A stretch of 64,000 bases of DNA, taken from positions 1 through 64,000 of the forward strand of contig NZ_JACHFE010000001.1 in the NCBI RefSeq assembly GCF_014201735.1. The letters run 5' to 3'. This stretch comes from Marinobacter oulmenensis. GTDB taxonomy: Bacteria > Pseudomonadota > Gammaproteobacteria > Pseudomonadales > Oleiphilaceae. Of the stretch, positions 23,028 to 31,484 are shown piece after piece. The translations under genes and the position numbers were made by a program. Every line of letters begins with the position of its first letter. Positions within the stretch are counted from its first letter, which is position 1. The notes beneath the pieces were generated by a model. The model did no database searches and was not told where the DNA came from. It was given only the letters and a program-made list of their open reading frames with translations.

Positions 23028-24746
23028 TCAGACCGTGTCGGCTTCGGCGGCATCCGGCTTCTGGATGACGACCCGGTTCCGGCCCTCCCGCTTGGCCGTA
23101 TAGAGGGCCTGGTCGGCCTTGCGCAGCAGGGTTTCGATGCTGTCGCCGGGCAGGCTGTAGTAGCCGCCAACGCTGACGGTGACCGGGGTGCCGGTCTGAC
23201 TGCTTTCCCGTTCCACATCGGTGCGAATCCGGTGAGCGATCTGTTCCAGATCCTCGGCCTCGCAGGGTGAGAGCACCACAACAAATTCGTCGCCACCCCA
23301 GCGCCCGGGGTGATCGTAAGGGCGGACCGAGGCTTTCAGCCAGAGGGCGACCCGACACAGGATGTCGTCGCCGGTCTGATGGCCGAAGTTGTCGTTGATG
23401 GCCTTGAAGTGGTCCACGTCCAGCCAGATAAGGCCGAAGCCTTTCTGCTCACGATGGGCGCGCTGGATTTCTTCGGCCATCAACTCGTCCAGACCGCGCC
23501 GGTTCTTCAGGCCGGTCAGGGCATCCACCCGGGCCAGCCGGTGCAGCTCTTCGGTCCGGCTGGCGACCTTTGCTTCCAGTTCCCGGGTGGTGTCCTGCAC
23601 GGTTCCGGCCATTTTCTCGAAGTGGTCCACCAGCCGGCCGATTTCATTGTCGGGCTTGGGCAGGTAGGGCAGGTCGAAACGGCCTTCACGGACCCGGTGT
23701 ACCGCACTCTCCAGACTGATGACCGGCCGCAGGATGCGGGACTGGATGACGTGGTGGAACAGCGCCAGGGTGATCAGAAGGCTGATGATGAACACCGCCA
23801 GTAGTGGCCACAGGTAACTGACCGGCAGCAGGGTATTGAGATCCAGCAGGGTGATTTCAAACCAGCCAATGGCCGGCAGGAAGGCCACGCCGGCCAGGTG
23901 TTCGCGACCATCGACGGTGACAAATCCGCTCTCCACGGCGCCGGTTTCACCATCGCGCTGTTTCAGCATCTGCAGCATGCCCAGGATCTGCCGTTTGTCC
24001 TGCGGGTTATCGAACAGGAGGTCGACCGTGTTCTTCTGGCCTTCGGGTTTTATGATGGTGGCAAAATCGATGTAGTTGCGATCGCGGTAGAGCTGGATGG
24101 CGCCGTTGTAGTCGACAAACAGGGTGGTGATGCCTTCCTGGCCGATGTCCACGATGTCCTGCAGAAAGTCATCCAGGTTCAGGCCGGTGCCGACCATGCC
24201 GACAATGTTGCTGTTCTGGTCGCGCATCAGGACGTCGATCCAGAGCTTGGTGACGCCCAACTCGGTATCCGGATTGACGTTCAGATGGAAGTCCCGGCCT
24301 TCGTCAATCAGTCGGTAAAACCAGGCATCCTCGGGCTTTTCCGGATCCAGCACGTAGCGGAACTGATTGCCGGCGAACTCGTTGGCGGCGTTGTTGTAGT
24401 AGTAATGCCCGTTGTTCTTCAGGGCGACAAAGTAGCTGTTGTCGCGGAAGTTGGTGCGGAAACTCTCCATCTGGCGAATGGCCGCCGCCTCCAGCCCGGG
24501 GCTGTCTGGGGTTCGGGCCCATTGCACCAGGGCCGAGGATTTCGCCATCTGGCGGGCCAGGCCAATTTCGCGTTCCAGTGACTGCAGGAGGCGGGCGCTG
24601 TCGTAGCGGACCTGTATCTCTGCGACATGCTTGCCCCAGCGCTCGATGATACCGGCGGACAGCTCGCGGTAGGCAAGCAGGGACGCCGAACCGGCGACAA
24701 CGATCAACGCGGCAAGCAGCGCGAGAATACGGGTTTTGAGACTCAA
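23028..24746 (-). CDS. Membrane diguanylate cyclase (dCache-HAMP-GGDEF)
   Basis: A 572-residue membrane protein. Helix 1 (about 8-28) and helix 2 (about 305-328) flank a periplasmic sensor of dCache type (VGTGLNLDDFLQDI is typical). A HAMP linker (about 330-380) and a short coiled coil lead to the GGDEF domain (about 410-560). The active site is intact (RWGGDEFVVVL, about residue 485), and an RxxD inhibitory I-site (RPYD) stands five residues before it. It should make cyclic di-GMP under feedback control. Start is TTG 24746. Ligand unknown. Confidence 0.88.
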   Translation of the reverse strand: MSLKTRILALLAALIVVAGSASLLAYRELSAGIIERWGKHVAEIQVRYDSARLLQSLEREIGLARQMAKSSALVQWARTPDSPGLEAAAIRQMESFRTNFRDNSYFVALKNNGHYYYNNAANEFAGNQFRYVLDPEKPEDAWFYRLIDEGRDFHLNVNPDTELGVTKLWIDVLMRDQNSNIVGMVGTGLNLDDFLQDIVDIGQEGITTLFVDYNGAIQLYRDRNYIDFATIIKPEGQKNTVDLLFDNPQDKRQILGMLQMLKQRDGETGAVESGFVTVDGREHLAGVAFLPAIGWFEITLLDLNTLLPVSYLWPLLAVFIISLLITLALFHHVIQSRILRPVISLESAVHRVREGRFDLPYLPKPDNEIGRLVDHFEKMAGTVQDTTRELEAKVASRTEELHRLARVDALTGLKNRRGLDELMAEEIQRAHREQKGFGLIWLDVDHFKAINDNFGHQTGDDILCRVALWLKASVRPYDHPGRWGGDEFVVVLSPCEAEDLEQIAHRIRTDVERESSQTGTPVTVSVGGYYSLPGDSIETLLRKADQALYTAKREGRNRVVIQKPDAAEADTV

Positions 24747-24801
24747 ATCCTGACCTTTTCGGGAAGTTTCCGGACAATCACCTCAATAATAGCCCATCCG
24801 G

Positions 24802-24830
24802 AAAGCCCCCGCTGCGGAATAGGGGGCTTT
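24802..24830 (-). terminator. Candidate terminator of the copper operon
   Basis: Nine-base stem AAAGCCCCC / GGGGGCTTT with an 11-base loop, 20 bases past the stop of the DUF411 gene. The T-run on the minus strand is short, so termination may be partial. Confidence 0.5.
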
Positions 24831-24849
24831 TGAGTAACCCCCATACCGA

Positions 24850-25299
24850 TTAATTGTATTGGGAAAACACCCGGGTCTGGCCCTGATCGTTAAACAGAAT
24901 GACCTTGTAATGATCCTTGCGGCCGCCCATTTCCATGCCGGGTGAACCCAGGGGCATACCGGGCGCACTCAGACCGGTGGCTTCCGGGGCCTCACTGAGC
25001 AGGCGTTTCACGTCCTGGGCCGGCACATGGCCTTCAATCACATAGTCGCCGACAAAGGCGGTGTGGCAGCTGCCCAGCCCGGGAAACAGCCCCGCCTCCG
25101 CCTTGACCCGCCCCATGTTGTTGCTGTCGGTGGCAGTGACGTCAAAACCATTGTCTTCCATGTGCTCAATCCAGGCCTCGCAGCAGCCACAAGTCGGCGA
25201 CTTGTAGACATGGATGCTCTGGGCCGCACCGCCGGCCAGGGCGGTGGTGCTGAAGCCGAGGGCGGCGGTGAGGCCAAGGGCCAGGGTGTGTCGGTTCAT
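24850..25299 (-). CDS. DUF411 metal-binding protein of the copper operon
   Basis: A 149-residue exported protein. Residues 1-23 are a signal peptide. The DUF411 domain (CopG-like) has the metal-binding SPTCGCCEAWIEHMEDNGF motif and a third Cys in GLGSCHTAFVGDYVIEGHVPAQDVKRLL. GAPGMPLGSPGME gives a Met-rich loop. DUF411 proteins accompany copper and silver resistance genes and probably handle Cu(I) in the periplasm. It is the last gene of the operon with the MerR regulator and CopA and starts 10 bases after the small peptide gene. Confidence 0.87.
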   Translation of the reverse strand: MNRHTLALGLTAALGFSTTALAGGAAQSIHVYKSPTCGCCEAWIEHMEDNGFDVTATDSNNMGRVKAEAGLFPGLGSCHTAFVGDYVIEGHVPAQDVKRLLSEAPEATGLSAPGMPLGSPGMEMGGRKDHYKVILFNDQGQTRVFSQYN

Positions 25300-25309
25300 G
25301 ATGTTGACC

Positions 25310-25426
25310 TCAGTGATGGTGTTGGTGCTGTTCGTTTGACGGCGTGTCGGAGCCTGACAGCCAGAACCACCAGATGGTGGCGGCCATCAGCGCAATTCCT
25401 CCGGCATTGACCAGAAAATCCAGCAT
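25310..25426 (-). CDS. 38-residue His-tailed membrane peptide in the copper operon
   Basis: Small gene between copA and the DUF411 gene: MLDFLVNAGGIALMAATIWWFWLSG gives one membrane helix, and the tail SDTPSNEQHQHHH ends in a His cluster. The ribosome binding site AAGGAG (at the very end of copA) stands eight bases before ATG 25426, and the next gene starts 10 bases after its stop, so translation within the operon is plausible. No family is recognised. A copper-binding or CopA-associated small protein is an inference from position and the His tail. Confidence 0.65.
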   Translation of the reverse strand: MLDFLVNAGGIALMAATIWWFWLSGSDTPSNEQHQHHH

Positions 25427-25431
25427 TGGTT

Positions 25432-28041
25432 TCACTCCTTCTGTTCAGCGGCTTGCGGTTGCTGACTGGTTCGGAACAGTCGCAACCGGTTGGCATTGGT
25501 CACCACCGTGACCGAAGACAGTGACATGGCGGCGCCGGCCAGGATCGGGCTCATCAGAACGCCCCACAGCGGATAGAGCACACCGGCGGCGATCGGGATG
25601 CCAAGGCTGTTGTAAATGAAGGCGCCGAACAGGTTCTGATGAATGTTCTTGACCGTCGCCCGGGAAATTTCTATGGCGTCGGGCACGCCGTGCAGGGAGC
25701 CGCGCATCAGCGTGATGGCGGCGCTTTCAATGGCTACATCGGTGCCGGTCCCGATGGCGAAGCCAACATCGGCCGCCGCCAGGGCCGGGGCATCGTTGAT
25801 GCCGTCGCCGACCATGGCCACTGTGTAGCCCTGGCCGCGCATTTCACTGACCACTTCCGCCTTGTCCTGTGGCAGAACTTCGGCCCGGTAATCATCAATG
25901 CCGGCTTTCTCCGAGATGGCCCGCGCGGTCGCATCCACGTCGCCGGTCACCATCATGACCCGTATCCCGGCTTCATGCAGGCGCCGGATCGCGGCCTGGG
26001 AGTCCGGTTTGATGGCATCGGCAACGCCAATCACGCCCAGTACCTTGTCGCCCAGCGCCAGGAACAGTGGTGTGCCGGCCTCGCCGGTAATGGTGTCAGC
26101 GGCCTGGTCCAGTCCTGAGGCCGACAGGCCCTCGTGTTCCAGCCACCGGCGATTACCAAGGCGCAGCGTCTGGCTCTCGTATTCGCCCTGTACACCCTTG
26201 CCATTGAGTGCTTCGAAACCACTCACGGCCAACGGGCTGACGCCGGCCTCACTGGCCTTCGCCAGAACCGCTTCGGCCAAGGGGTGTTCGGAATGCTGTT
26301 CAATCCCGGCGGCCAGTGCCAGCAGGTGATGTTCATCCTCGTCTGCGGCATGCACCCGGGTCACCGTGGGATGCCCTTCGGTGATGGTGCCGGTTTTATC
26401 CAGGATCACCAGGTCCAGCTTGCCGGCGGTCTGCAGGGCATCGCCCTGGCGGATCAGGGCGCCGTATTCGGCAGCCTTGCCCACCCCGACCATCACTGAC
26501 ATGGGGGTTGCCAGGCCCAATGCACAGGGGCAGGCAATGATCAGCACCGTGGTGGCTGCCACCATCATATGGACCACGGCCGGTTCCGGACCGACGTTGT
26601 ACCAGACCAGCGCCGCGGCAATGGCAATCAGGATGACGGTAGGCACGAACACCGAGGAGATCCGGTCGGCCAGGCGCCCGATGGCAGGTTTGGAGCCCTG
26701 GGCTTTCTTGACCAGTTTGATGATCTGGGCCAGTGCCGTCTCGCTGCCCACCCGGGTGGCCTCGTACACGATCGAACCATGGGTGTTCAGGGTGCCGGCG
26801 GACACCTCGTCCTCTTCGCCTTTGCTGACGGGCATGGGCTCGCCGGTCAGCATGCTCTCGTCAATGCGGGTACTGCCTTCGAGAATGACACCATCCACCG
26901 GCAGTTTTTCCCCGGGACGAACCCGGATGTGATCGCCTTTCTGAACGTCCTCGACGGGAATGTCCTGTTCCTCGCCCTCGCGGATCACCCGGGCGGTCTT
27001 GGCGCGCAGGTCAAGCAGACGCCGCACCGCCTCCGAGGTCTTGCCCTTGGCCCGCAGCTCCAGAGCCTGGCCGAGGTTGATCAGACCGATGATCATGGCC
27101 GACGCCTCGAAATAGACGTGTCGGGCCATCTCCGGCAACGCGCCAGGAAACGCCGAAACCGCCATGGAATACACCCAGGCGGTGCCGGTGCCCAAGGCGA
27201 TAAGCGTATCCATGTTGGCGTTATGGTGACGAAATGCTTTCCAGGCACCCACGTAGAAGTGGCCGCCAGTGGCCATCATGACGACCAGTGTCAGCAGGCC
27301 AAGGCCGAGCCAGGTGCCCTGGTTGGCTTCTGACACGAGGATGGAATCAAACCCCATACCCCAGATCATCAGCCCCAGACCGAGACCCAGGCTGACCGCC
27401 ATTTTGGCCAGCAGGGTTCGATATTGCCGGCGGTCCTGCTCCTGGCGGCGTTCGTCCGCCGCGTCTTCATCCTCAATAACGCTGGCGCCGTAGCCGGCAC
27501 TTTCCACCGCATCCACCAGCGCCTGGGGATCGGCGTTGCCACTGGCCGTGGCGGTGTTGTCTGCCAGGTTCATGTGGGCGTGACTGACCCCGGAAACCGA
27601 CATCAATGCCTTTTCGATGGTGTTGACGCAGGATGCACAGGTGGCGCCGGTGACGGAGAGGGTGATCTGATCACTGTCACCGCCGGAAACGGCTTTGGTC
27701 GGTGCGTCCTGATGGTCCGGGTTGCTGCTGTGCTGTTTCTGGCCGGTTTCCTTCGGCCCGGACTGGCTACTGCAGCAGGACGCTTTGGCCAAGCAGCAAC
27801 TGTCGGCCTGCTCCTGTTCCAGTGGTTCTGCCGGATAGCCGGTGTCTGTCACGATGCGGGCTGCCTCGTCGATATCCACATCTTCCGGAAGTGCGACTGT
27901 CTGTGCCTCCAGGTCCACCTCGACCTTCTCGGTGCTGCCGGTTAACGGCTCCAGGGCATTACGGATTTTCTTGGCACAGCCCTGGCAGGAGGCCCCGGAA
28001 ATGCTCAGCCGGGGTGTCAGTTCCTGTGTTTCGTTACTCAT
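25432..28041 (-). CDS. copA: Copper-exporting P1B-type ATPase CopA
   Basis: An 869-residue Cu(I)-translocating ATPase. Two N-terminal metal-binding HMA domains are seen: GASCQGC (about residue 18) and GATCASC (about 130). The linker between them holds a Cys cluster (DSCCLAKASCCSS). Eight helices, the ion-binding CPC (IACPCALGL), the phosphorylated Asp in LDKTGTITEG, and MVGDGINDAPAL follow. YN (FIYNSLGIP) and MxxSS (MSLSSVTVV) in the last helices mark P1B-1, the copper type. AAGGAG precedes ATG 28041, and it overlaps the MerR gene by eight bases. Confidence 0.94.
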   Translation of the reverse strand: MSNETQELTPRLSISGASCQGCAKKIRNALEPLTGSTEKVEVDLEAQTVALPEDVDIDEAARIVTDTGYPAEPLEQEQADSCCLAKASCCSSQSGPKETGQKQHSSNPDHQDAPTKAVSGGDSDQITLSVTGATCASCVNTIEKALMSVSGVSHAHMNLADNTATASGNADPQALVDAVESAGYGASVIEDEDAADERRQEQDRRQYRTLLAKMAVSLGLGLGLMIWGMGFDSILVSEANQGTWLGLGLLTLVVMMATGGHFYVGAWKAFRHHNANMDTLIALGTGTAWVYSMAVSAFPGALPEMARHVYFEASAMIIGLINLGQALELRAKGKTSEAVRRLLDLRAKTARVIREGEEQDIPVEDVQKGDHIRVRPGEKLPVDGVILEGSTRIDESMLTGEPMPVSKGEEDEVSAGTLNTHGSIVYEATRVGSETALAQIIKLVKKAQGSKPAIGRLADRISSVFVPTVILIAIAAALVWYNVGPEPAVVHMMVAATTVLIIACPCALGLATPMSVMVGVGKAAEYGALIRQGDALQTAGKLDLVILDKTGTITEGHPTVTRVHAADEDEHHLLALAAGIEQHSEHPLAEAVLAKASEAGVSPLAVSGFEALNGKGVQGEYESQTLRLGNRRWLEHEGLSASGLDQAADTITGEAGTPLFLALGDKVLGVIGVADAIKPDSQAAIRRLHEAGIRVMMVTGDVDATARAISEKAGIDDYRAEVLPQDKAEVVSEMRGQGYTVAMVGDGINDAPALAAADVGFAIGTGTDVAIESAAITLMRGSLHGVPDAIEISRATVKNIHQNLFGAFIYNSLGIPIAAGVLYPLWGVLMSPILAGAAMSLSSVTVVTNANRLRLFRTSQQPQAAEQKE

Positions 28042-28477
28042 GGCTTAGCTCCTTACCGTGTCTGTCGGTGGCGGATTCGTCCCAGCGTTCAATCAGCCGG
28101 CAGATGTTGTGTCCGTCCGGCATGCCGTCGGGCATGTCCTGCCAGGCCGACAGGGCGGAAATCATGCGTTCGCGCAGTTGCTGCAGTTGGGCTATTTCCT
28201 CTTCGACCGCCGCCAGGCGTTTCTGGAATACATCCCGGACCATCGGGCAGGGGGAATGATGCTCGTCCGCCTGGTCCAGAATCTGCCGCACCTCCACCAG
28301 CGAAAAACCCAGTTGCCGGGCCTTTCTGGCAAACCGCAGCCGGCGCAGGTCTTCGGCGTCGTACTGCTGGTAATTGTTGTCCGGGTTGCGAGTGGGCTGC
28401 AGCAGACCTTCCCGCGTGTAGAACCGGACGGTATCCGGGGTCACGTCGGCTGCGGTGGCGATGTCTTTGACTTTCAT
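28034..28477 (-). CDS. MerR-family metal-responsive regulator of the copper operon
   Basis: A 147-residue MerR-type activator. The N-terminal helix-turn-helix (KVKDIATAADVTPDTVRFYTREGLL) and the long dimerisation helix are standard. The metal loop is unusual: C77 (in HHSPCPMV), then W112, M115, M119, H123 and C126 (WQDMPDGMPDGHNICRLIE). It lacks the two-Cys loop of CueR (C112/C120). C77 is typical of sensors for divalent metals. Yet it is the first gene of an operon with a copper-type CopA, so Cu is the likely inducer. ATG 28477 is preceded by a 190-base leader. Confidence 0.85.
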   Translation of the reverse strand: MKVKDIATAADVTPDTVRFYTREGLLQPTRNPDNNYQQYDAEDLRRLRFARKARQLGFSLVEVRQILDQADEHHSPCPMVRDVFQKRLAAVEEEIAQLQQLRERMISALSAWQDMPDGMPDGHNICRLIERWDESATDRHGKELSHE

Positions 28478-28535
28478 AATCTCGAATTCCCAAACAAGTC
28501 GTTGGGTGGATCAGAGGTAACTCAGATGTTGCGGA

Positions 28536-28645
28536 GCGCAGACGTGGGTAATGCTTCCGAAAATGCTTGAAGCCATGGATGGCTGAAAGCAAGCGTACAT
28601 GGACGTACTTGCAGCGGTTTTCGGAAGCATTACCCACACCTGCGC
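28536..28645. repeat. 110-bp inverted-repeat element in the leader of the copper operon
   Basis: Arms of 28 bp with two mismatches; the inner 20 (GTGGGTAATGCTTCCGAAAA at 28544-28563 and its complement at 28618-28637) pair perfectly. The inner part holds two more small palindromes, AGCCATGGATGGCT and GTAC-atggac-GTAC. Such nested palindromes are seen in REP/REPIN or MITE-like intergenic elements. It lies between the promoter and the MerR gene, so it is transcribed. Confidence 0.7.
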
Positions 28646-28666
28646 GGCAATCTCCCAAACCACCAG

Positions 28667-28709
28667 TTTAGAAAGAATAGAACCTATGAGTTACTCATAG
28701 GTCAAAGGT
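28667..28709 (-). promoter_or_regulatory. MerR-type promoter of the copper operon
   Basis: On the minus strand: -35 TTGACC, a 20-base spacer, then -10 TATTCT. The spacer holds a perfect palindrome with 10-base arms ACCTATGAGT / ACTCATAGGT around one central base (28683-28703). An over-long spacer filled by a palindrome is the signature of promoters activated by MerR proteins. It directs transcription into the MerR-copA operon. Confidence 0.85.
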
Positions 28710-28712
28710 TTT

Positions 28713-29033
28713 TCAGGAAGACGTGTTTTTGGCCCGTAGGAAGGCACCGCACGACTTGCACTGGTCGGGCGCCATCAGTTTTGCCTGCCAGCCGATGGAG
28801 GTGCCACAGGCCGGACACTTCAGGCGCAGCTGCAGGACGATGATCGGCGTGATGAGAAGGGCAATCAGGACGCCGAGGCCACCCCAGTCATTGCCGGAGG
28901 ACAGGCCAAGCTGGCTGCTGAACACCAGTACAATGATCAGTGCCACAAAAGCGAACAGGAAGTAGTTCCGGTTCCAGCGCTCCCAGCGCCGGAGCCGGGC
29001 ATCCTGATCCGGAGTCAGATACTTTGCAGACAT
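28713..29033 (-). CDS. Small membrane protein with zinc ribbon
   Basis: A 106-residue protein. Two helices (about 25-43 and 54-72) are followed by a zinc ribbon with ligand pairs CPAC and CKSC. No known family is recognised. ATG 29033 is preferred over GTG 29042. It lies just upstream of the copper promoter, same strand, so its transcript could run into the copper operon, but there is no other link. A membrane adaptor role is only a guess. Confidence 0.6.
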   Translation of the reverse strand: MSAKYLTPDQDARLRRWERWNRNYFLFAFVALIIVLVFSSQLGLSSGNDWGGLGVLIALLITPIIVLQLRLKCPACGTSIGWQAKLMAPDQCKSCGAFLRAKNTSS

Positions 29034-29098
29034 AACAGGCACTCGCCGGACGTATTCTATTCAGAGAAGAGTCTGGGGACAGGTTACACCAATTGCAA

Positions 29099-31390
29099 TC
29101 ACAGGTCCGCCGGCAGTCCGGTGGAAAGAATGCCTTTGGCGAGGGCCTTCTCGAGATCCCGGGCTGGCACCGGCCGGCTGATCAGATAGCCCTGGGCCAT
29201 GTTACAGCGATGGTCCCTGAGGAACTGTAACTGCTCCTCGGTTTCCACGCCCTCGGCGATGACCCGGATACCCAGGTTGTGGGCCAGGTTGATCACTGCG
29301 CGGGTGATGACGGCGTCGTCGTGCCTTTCGGTGACGTCGGTGATGAACGAGCGGTCGATTTTCAGCAGGTCGACCGGGAAATCCCGCAGGTAACCCAGGG
29401 ACGAGTAGCCCACGCCGAAGTCATCAATGGCCAACTGCACACCCAGCTGTCGAAGTTTGGACAGCTGGTTGAGGTTGTGTTCAATGTTCTGGATGAAGAT
29501 TTCCTCGGTCAGCTCAACTTCCAGCTTGGACGGATCCACCTGTTCGGAGCGCAGGGCATTGCGGACATGATCCACCAGGGAATCGTCGTTCAGTTCCAGG
29601 CCGGACAGGTTGATGGCGATGCGCAGGTTCCGGCACTGGCCGTTTTTCCAGCGGCCCAGTTGCCGACAGGCGGCGAGTATGACCCAGCGCCCGATATCAG
29701 TGATGCGCCCGCTTTCTTCGGCCAGGGGAATGAATTCGACGGGTGACAGCAGGCCCCGGCGCGGGTGCTGCCAACGAATCAGCGCTTCGACGCTGGTGAC
29801 ATCCCCGCTTTCCAGATCCAGTTGCGGCTGGAAGAACAGCACAAATTCGTCGTTGGCCAGGGCCTTGCTCAGATCCTTGTCGAGCTCCAGGCGCATGACC
29901 TCACGGTCCTGCATGCCCTCGGTGTAGAACTGATAGGTGTTACGGCCCTGTTCCTTGGCGCGGTAAAGTGCGATGTCAGCGTTACGCATCAGGGTGTCCG
30001 CGTCCAGGCCGCTCTGGGGATAGACGGCAACACCCATGGTGGCGGTGATGCTGTGGGCCTCGCCCTGGACCTCAAACGGGCGGTCAAAGCACTGCTTGAC
30101 CAGGCCCAGCAGGTGAATCACATCGTCGATGTCGTCCACCTGCTGCTGGCACACCATGAACTCGTCACCGCCGGAATAGGCAACCAGAACCCGCTCGTTG
30201 GACAGCCCGTTCAAACGTTCCGATACCTTGATCAGGAGCTCATCGCCAAACTGGTGGCCCAGGGAATCGTTGAGCATCTGGAAGCGGTCAAGATCCATCA
30301 TGATCAGCCCCACCTGACGCATCTGGCGATCCGCGATGTTCAGCGTATGGGTCAGGTCTTCCATGAAAAACCGGCGGTTGGCCAGGCCGGTCAGGGTGTC
30401 GGTGGATTCCAGCCGCTCAAGGTCCACCTGCATGGCATGGCGCTGATCGATTTCCTGCTCCAGCTCGAAGCGGGTTTTCAGCAAAGCCTGGTTGCGCTTG
30501 AGAATCAGCTGCACCAGAACGGTGGTCAGGCTGGTGAGCAGCCCCATCATCAACAGACTGGCAAAGGTCAGGTTGGGCCAGCCACTGCGTTGGGTGCTGA
30601 CCCAGACTTCGCTGGGACGAAGGGTGAGGCGCCAGTCCAGTGTCGGCAGTTCCACCGGCTCGGTATAACTGAACGCGTTGTTGATATCGACATCGGCGTT
30701 GAGCTGATGGACCGCCCGCTGGCCGTGGTGGATGACGATCTGGAAGTTTTCCAGAACCCGGTTGGTCAGAAGCTGCTGGGCCAGAACATCCATCTTGAAC
30801 ACGCCGGCCATGAAACCGTTGTTGTTTTCACCGGTACCTACCGGGTGATAGATCACCATGCCAGTACCGCCCTGGCGCAGACCGATGATGCCGGAGATGT
30901 CCGGGTGGCCGTTGGCGGCGGATTGTTCGAGGGCCTGTCGGCGTTGATCATTGAAGGCGACGTTGTAGCCCAGAGCGTCCTGATTGCCGGTCAGGGGTTC
31001 GAGCCATCGAACAATGTAATTCCGGTCGATCCACTCAATGGCCTGATAGACGCCAAAATCTCTCAGGTAGTTGCTGGCATCCGAGCGCCATTCTGATTCG
31101 GGAAGTTCCGGATTGGATTCCAGGCGGGCGGCCAGTCTGCCGATAGCCAGGGTGTGGACCATGAATTCCCGCTCGAGATTGTCCACAAGCGCACGGGCTT
31201 CGTCCTGCAGGTTGGCCTGGATCTGCCGGGTGTTCTGCTGCACCAGGCCGCTGCGTAGTGCGGTGGCAATGGTGAGAAAAACCAGAAAAATGACCACCGG
31301 AAACACCGGGCTCATCATCAGACGCACGATCACTCTTATGGTCGCTTGGGGTTTTTCCACACTGTGCTCCGCGGTGTACGGCTCTTTCAT
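29099..31390 (-). CDS. Membrane GGDEF-EAL protein with CHASE-type sensor
   Basis: A 763-residue protein. Two helices (about 27-48 and 275-300) flank a periplasmic CHASE-like sensor (about 80-265). A coiled coil leads to GGDEF (motif YSGGDEFMV, about residue 407) and EAL (VEALIRWQHP, about 533). The EAL part keeps the metal and base residues: ELTEEIF, IDDFGVGYSSL, KIDRSFI, AEGVETEEQL. Both domains look active, so the net effect on cyclic di-GMP cannot be told; many such proteins are phosphodiesterases. No Pil-Chp link beyond distance. Confidence 0.88.
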   Translation of the reverse strand: MKEPYTAEHSVEKPQATIRVIVRLMMSPVFPVVIFLVFLTIATALRSGLVQQNTRQIQANLQDEARALVDNLEREFMVHTLAIGRLAARLESNPELPESEWRSDASNYLRDFGVYQAIEWIDRNYIVRWLEPLTGNQDALGYNVAFNDQRRQALEQSAANGHPDISGIIGLRQGGTGMVIYHPVGTGENNNGFMAGVFKMDVLAQQLLTNRVLENFQIVIHHGQRAVHQLNADVDINNAFSYTEPVELPTLDWRLTLRPSEVWVSTQRSGWPNLTFASLLMMGLLTSLTTVLVQLILKRNQALLKTRFELEQEIDQRHAMQVDLERLESTDTLTGLANRRFFMEDLTHTLNIADRQMRQVGLIMMDLDRFQMLNDSLGHQFGDELLIKVSERLNGLSNERVLVAYSGGDEFMVCQQQVDDIDDVIHLLGLVKQCFDRPFEVQGEAHSITATMGVAVYPQSGLDADTLMRNADIALYRAKEQGRNTYQFYTEGMQDREVMRLELDKDLSKALANDEFVLFFQPQLDLESGDVTSVEALIRWQHPRRGLLSPVEFIPLAEESGRITDIGRWVILAACRQLGRWKNGQCRNLRIAINLSGLELNDDSLVDHVRNALRSEQVDPSKLEVELTEEIFIQNIEHNLNQLSKLRQLGVQLAIDDFGVGYSSLGYLRDFPVDLLKIDRSFITDVTERHDDAVITRAVINLAHNLGIRVIAEGVETEEQLQFLRDHRCNMAQGYLISRPVPARDLEKALAKGILSTGLPADL

Positions 31391-31484
31391 TCTTCTGATT
31401 GTTATCAGGCAAGTATGTCAGAGTGGTCGGATTGTTAACAGAGGTACGTAGAAACCGTAATGCCGGAGCAGCGATGGGCGCCCA

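Noticed and set aside
28536..28645. A CRISPR repeat or a structured riboswitch
   Set aside because: Only two arms of one inverted repeat are present, not direct repeats with spacers, and no known riboswitch core was recognised.
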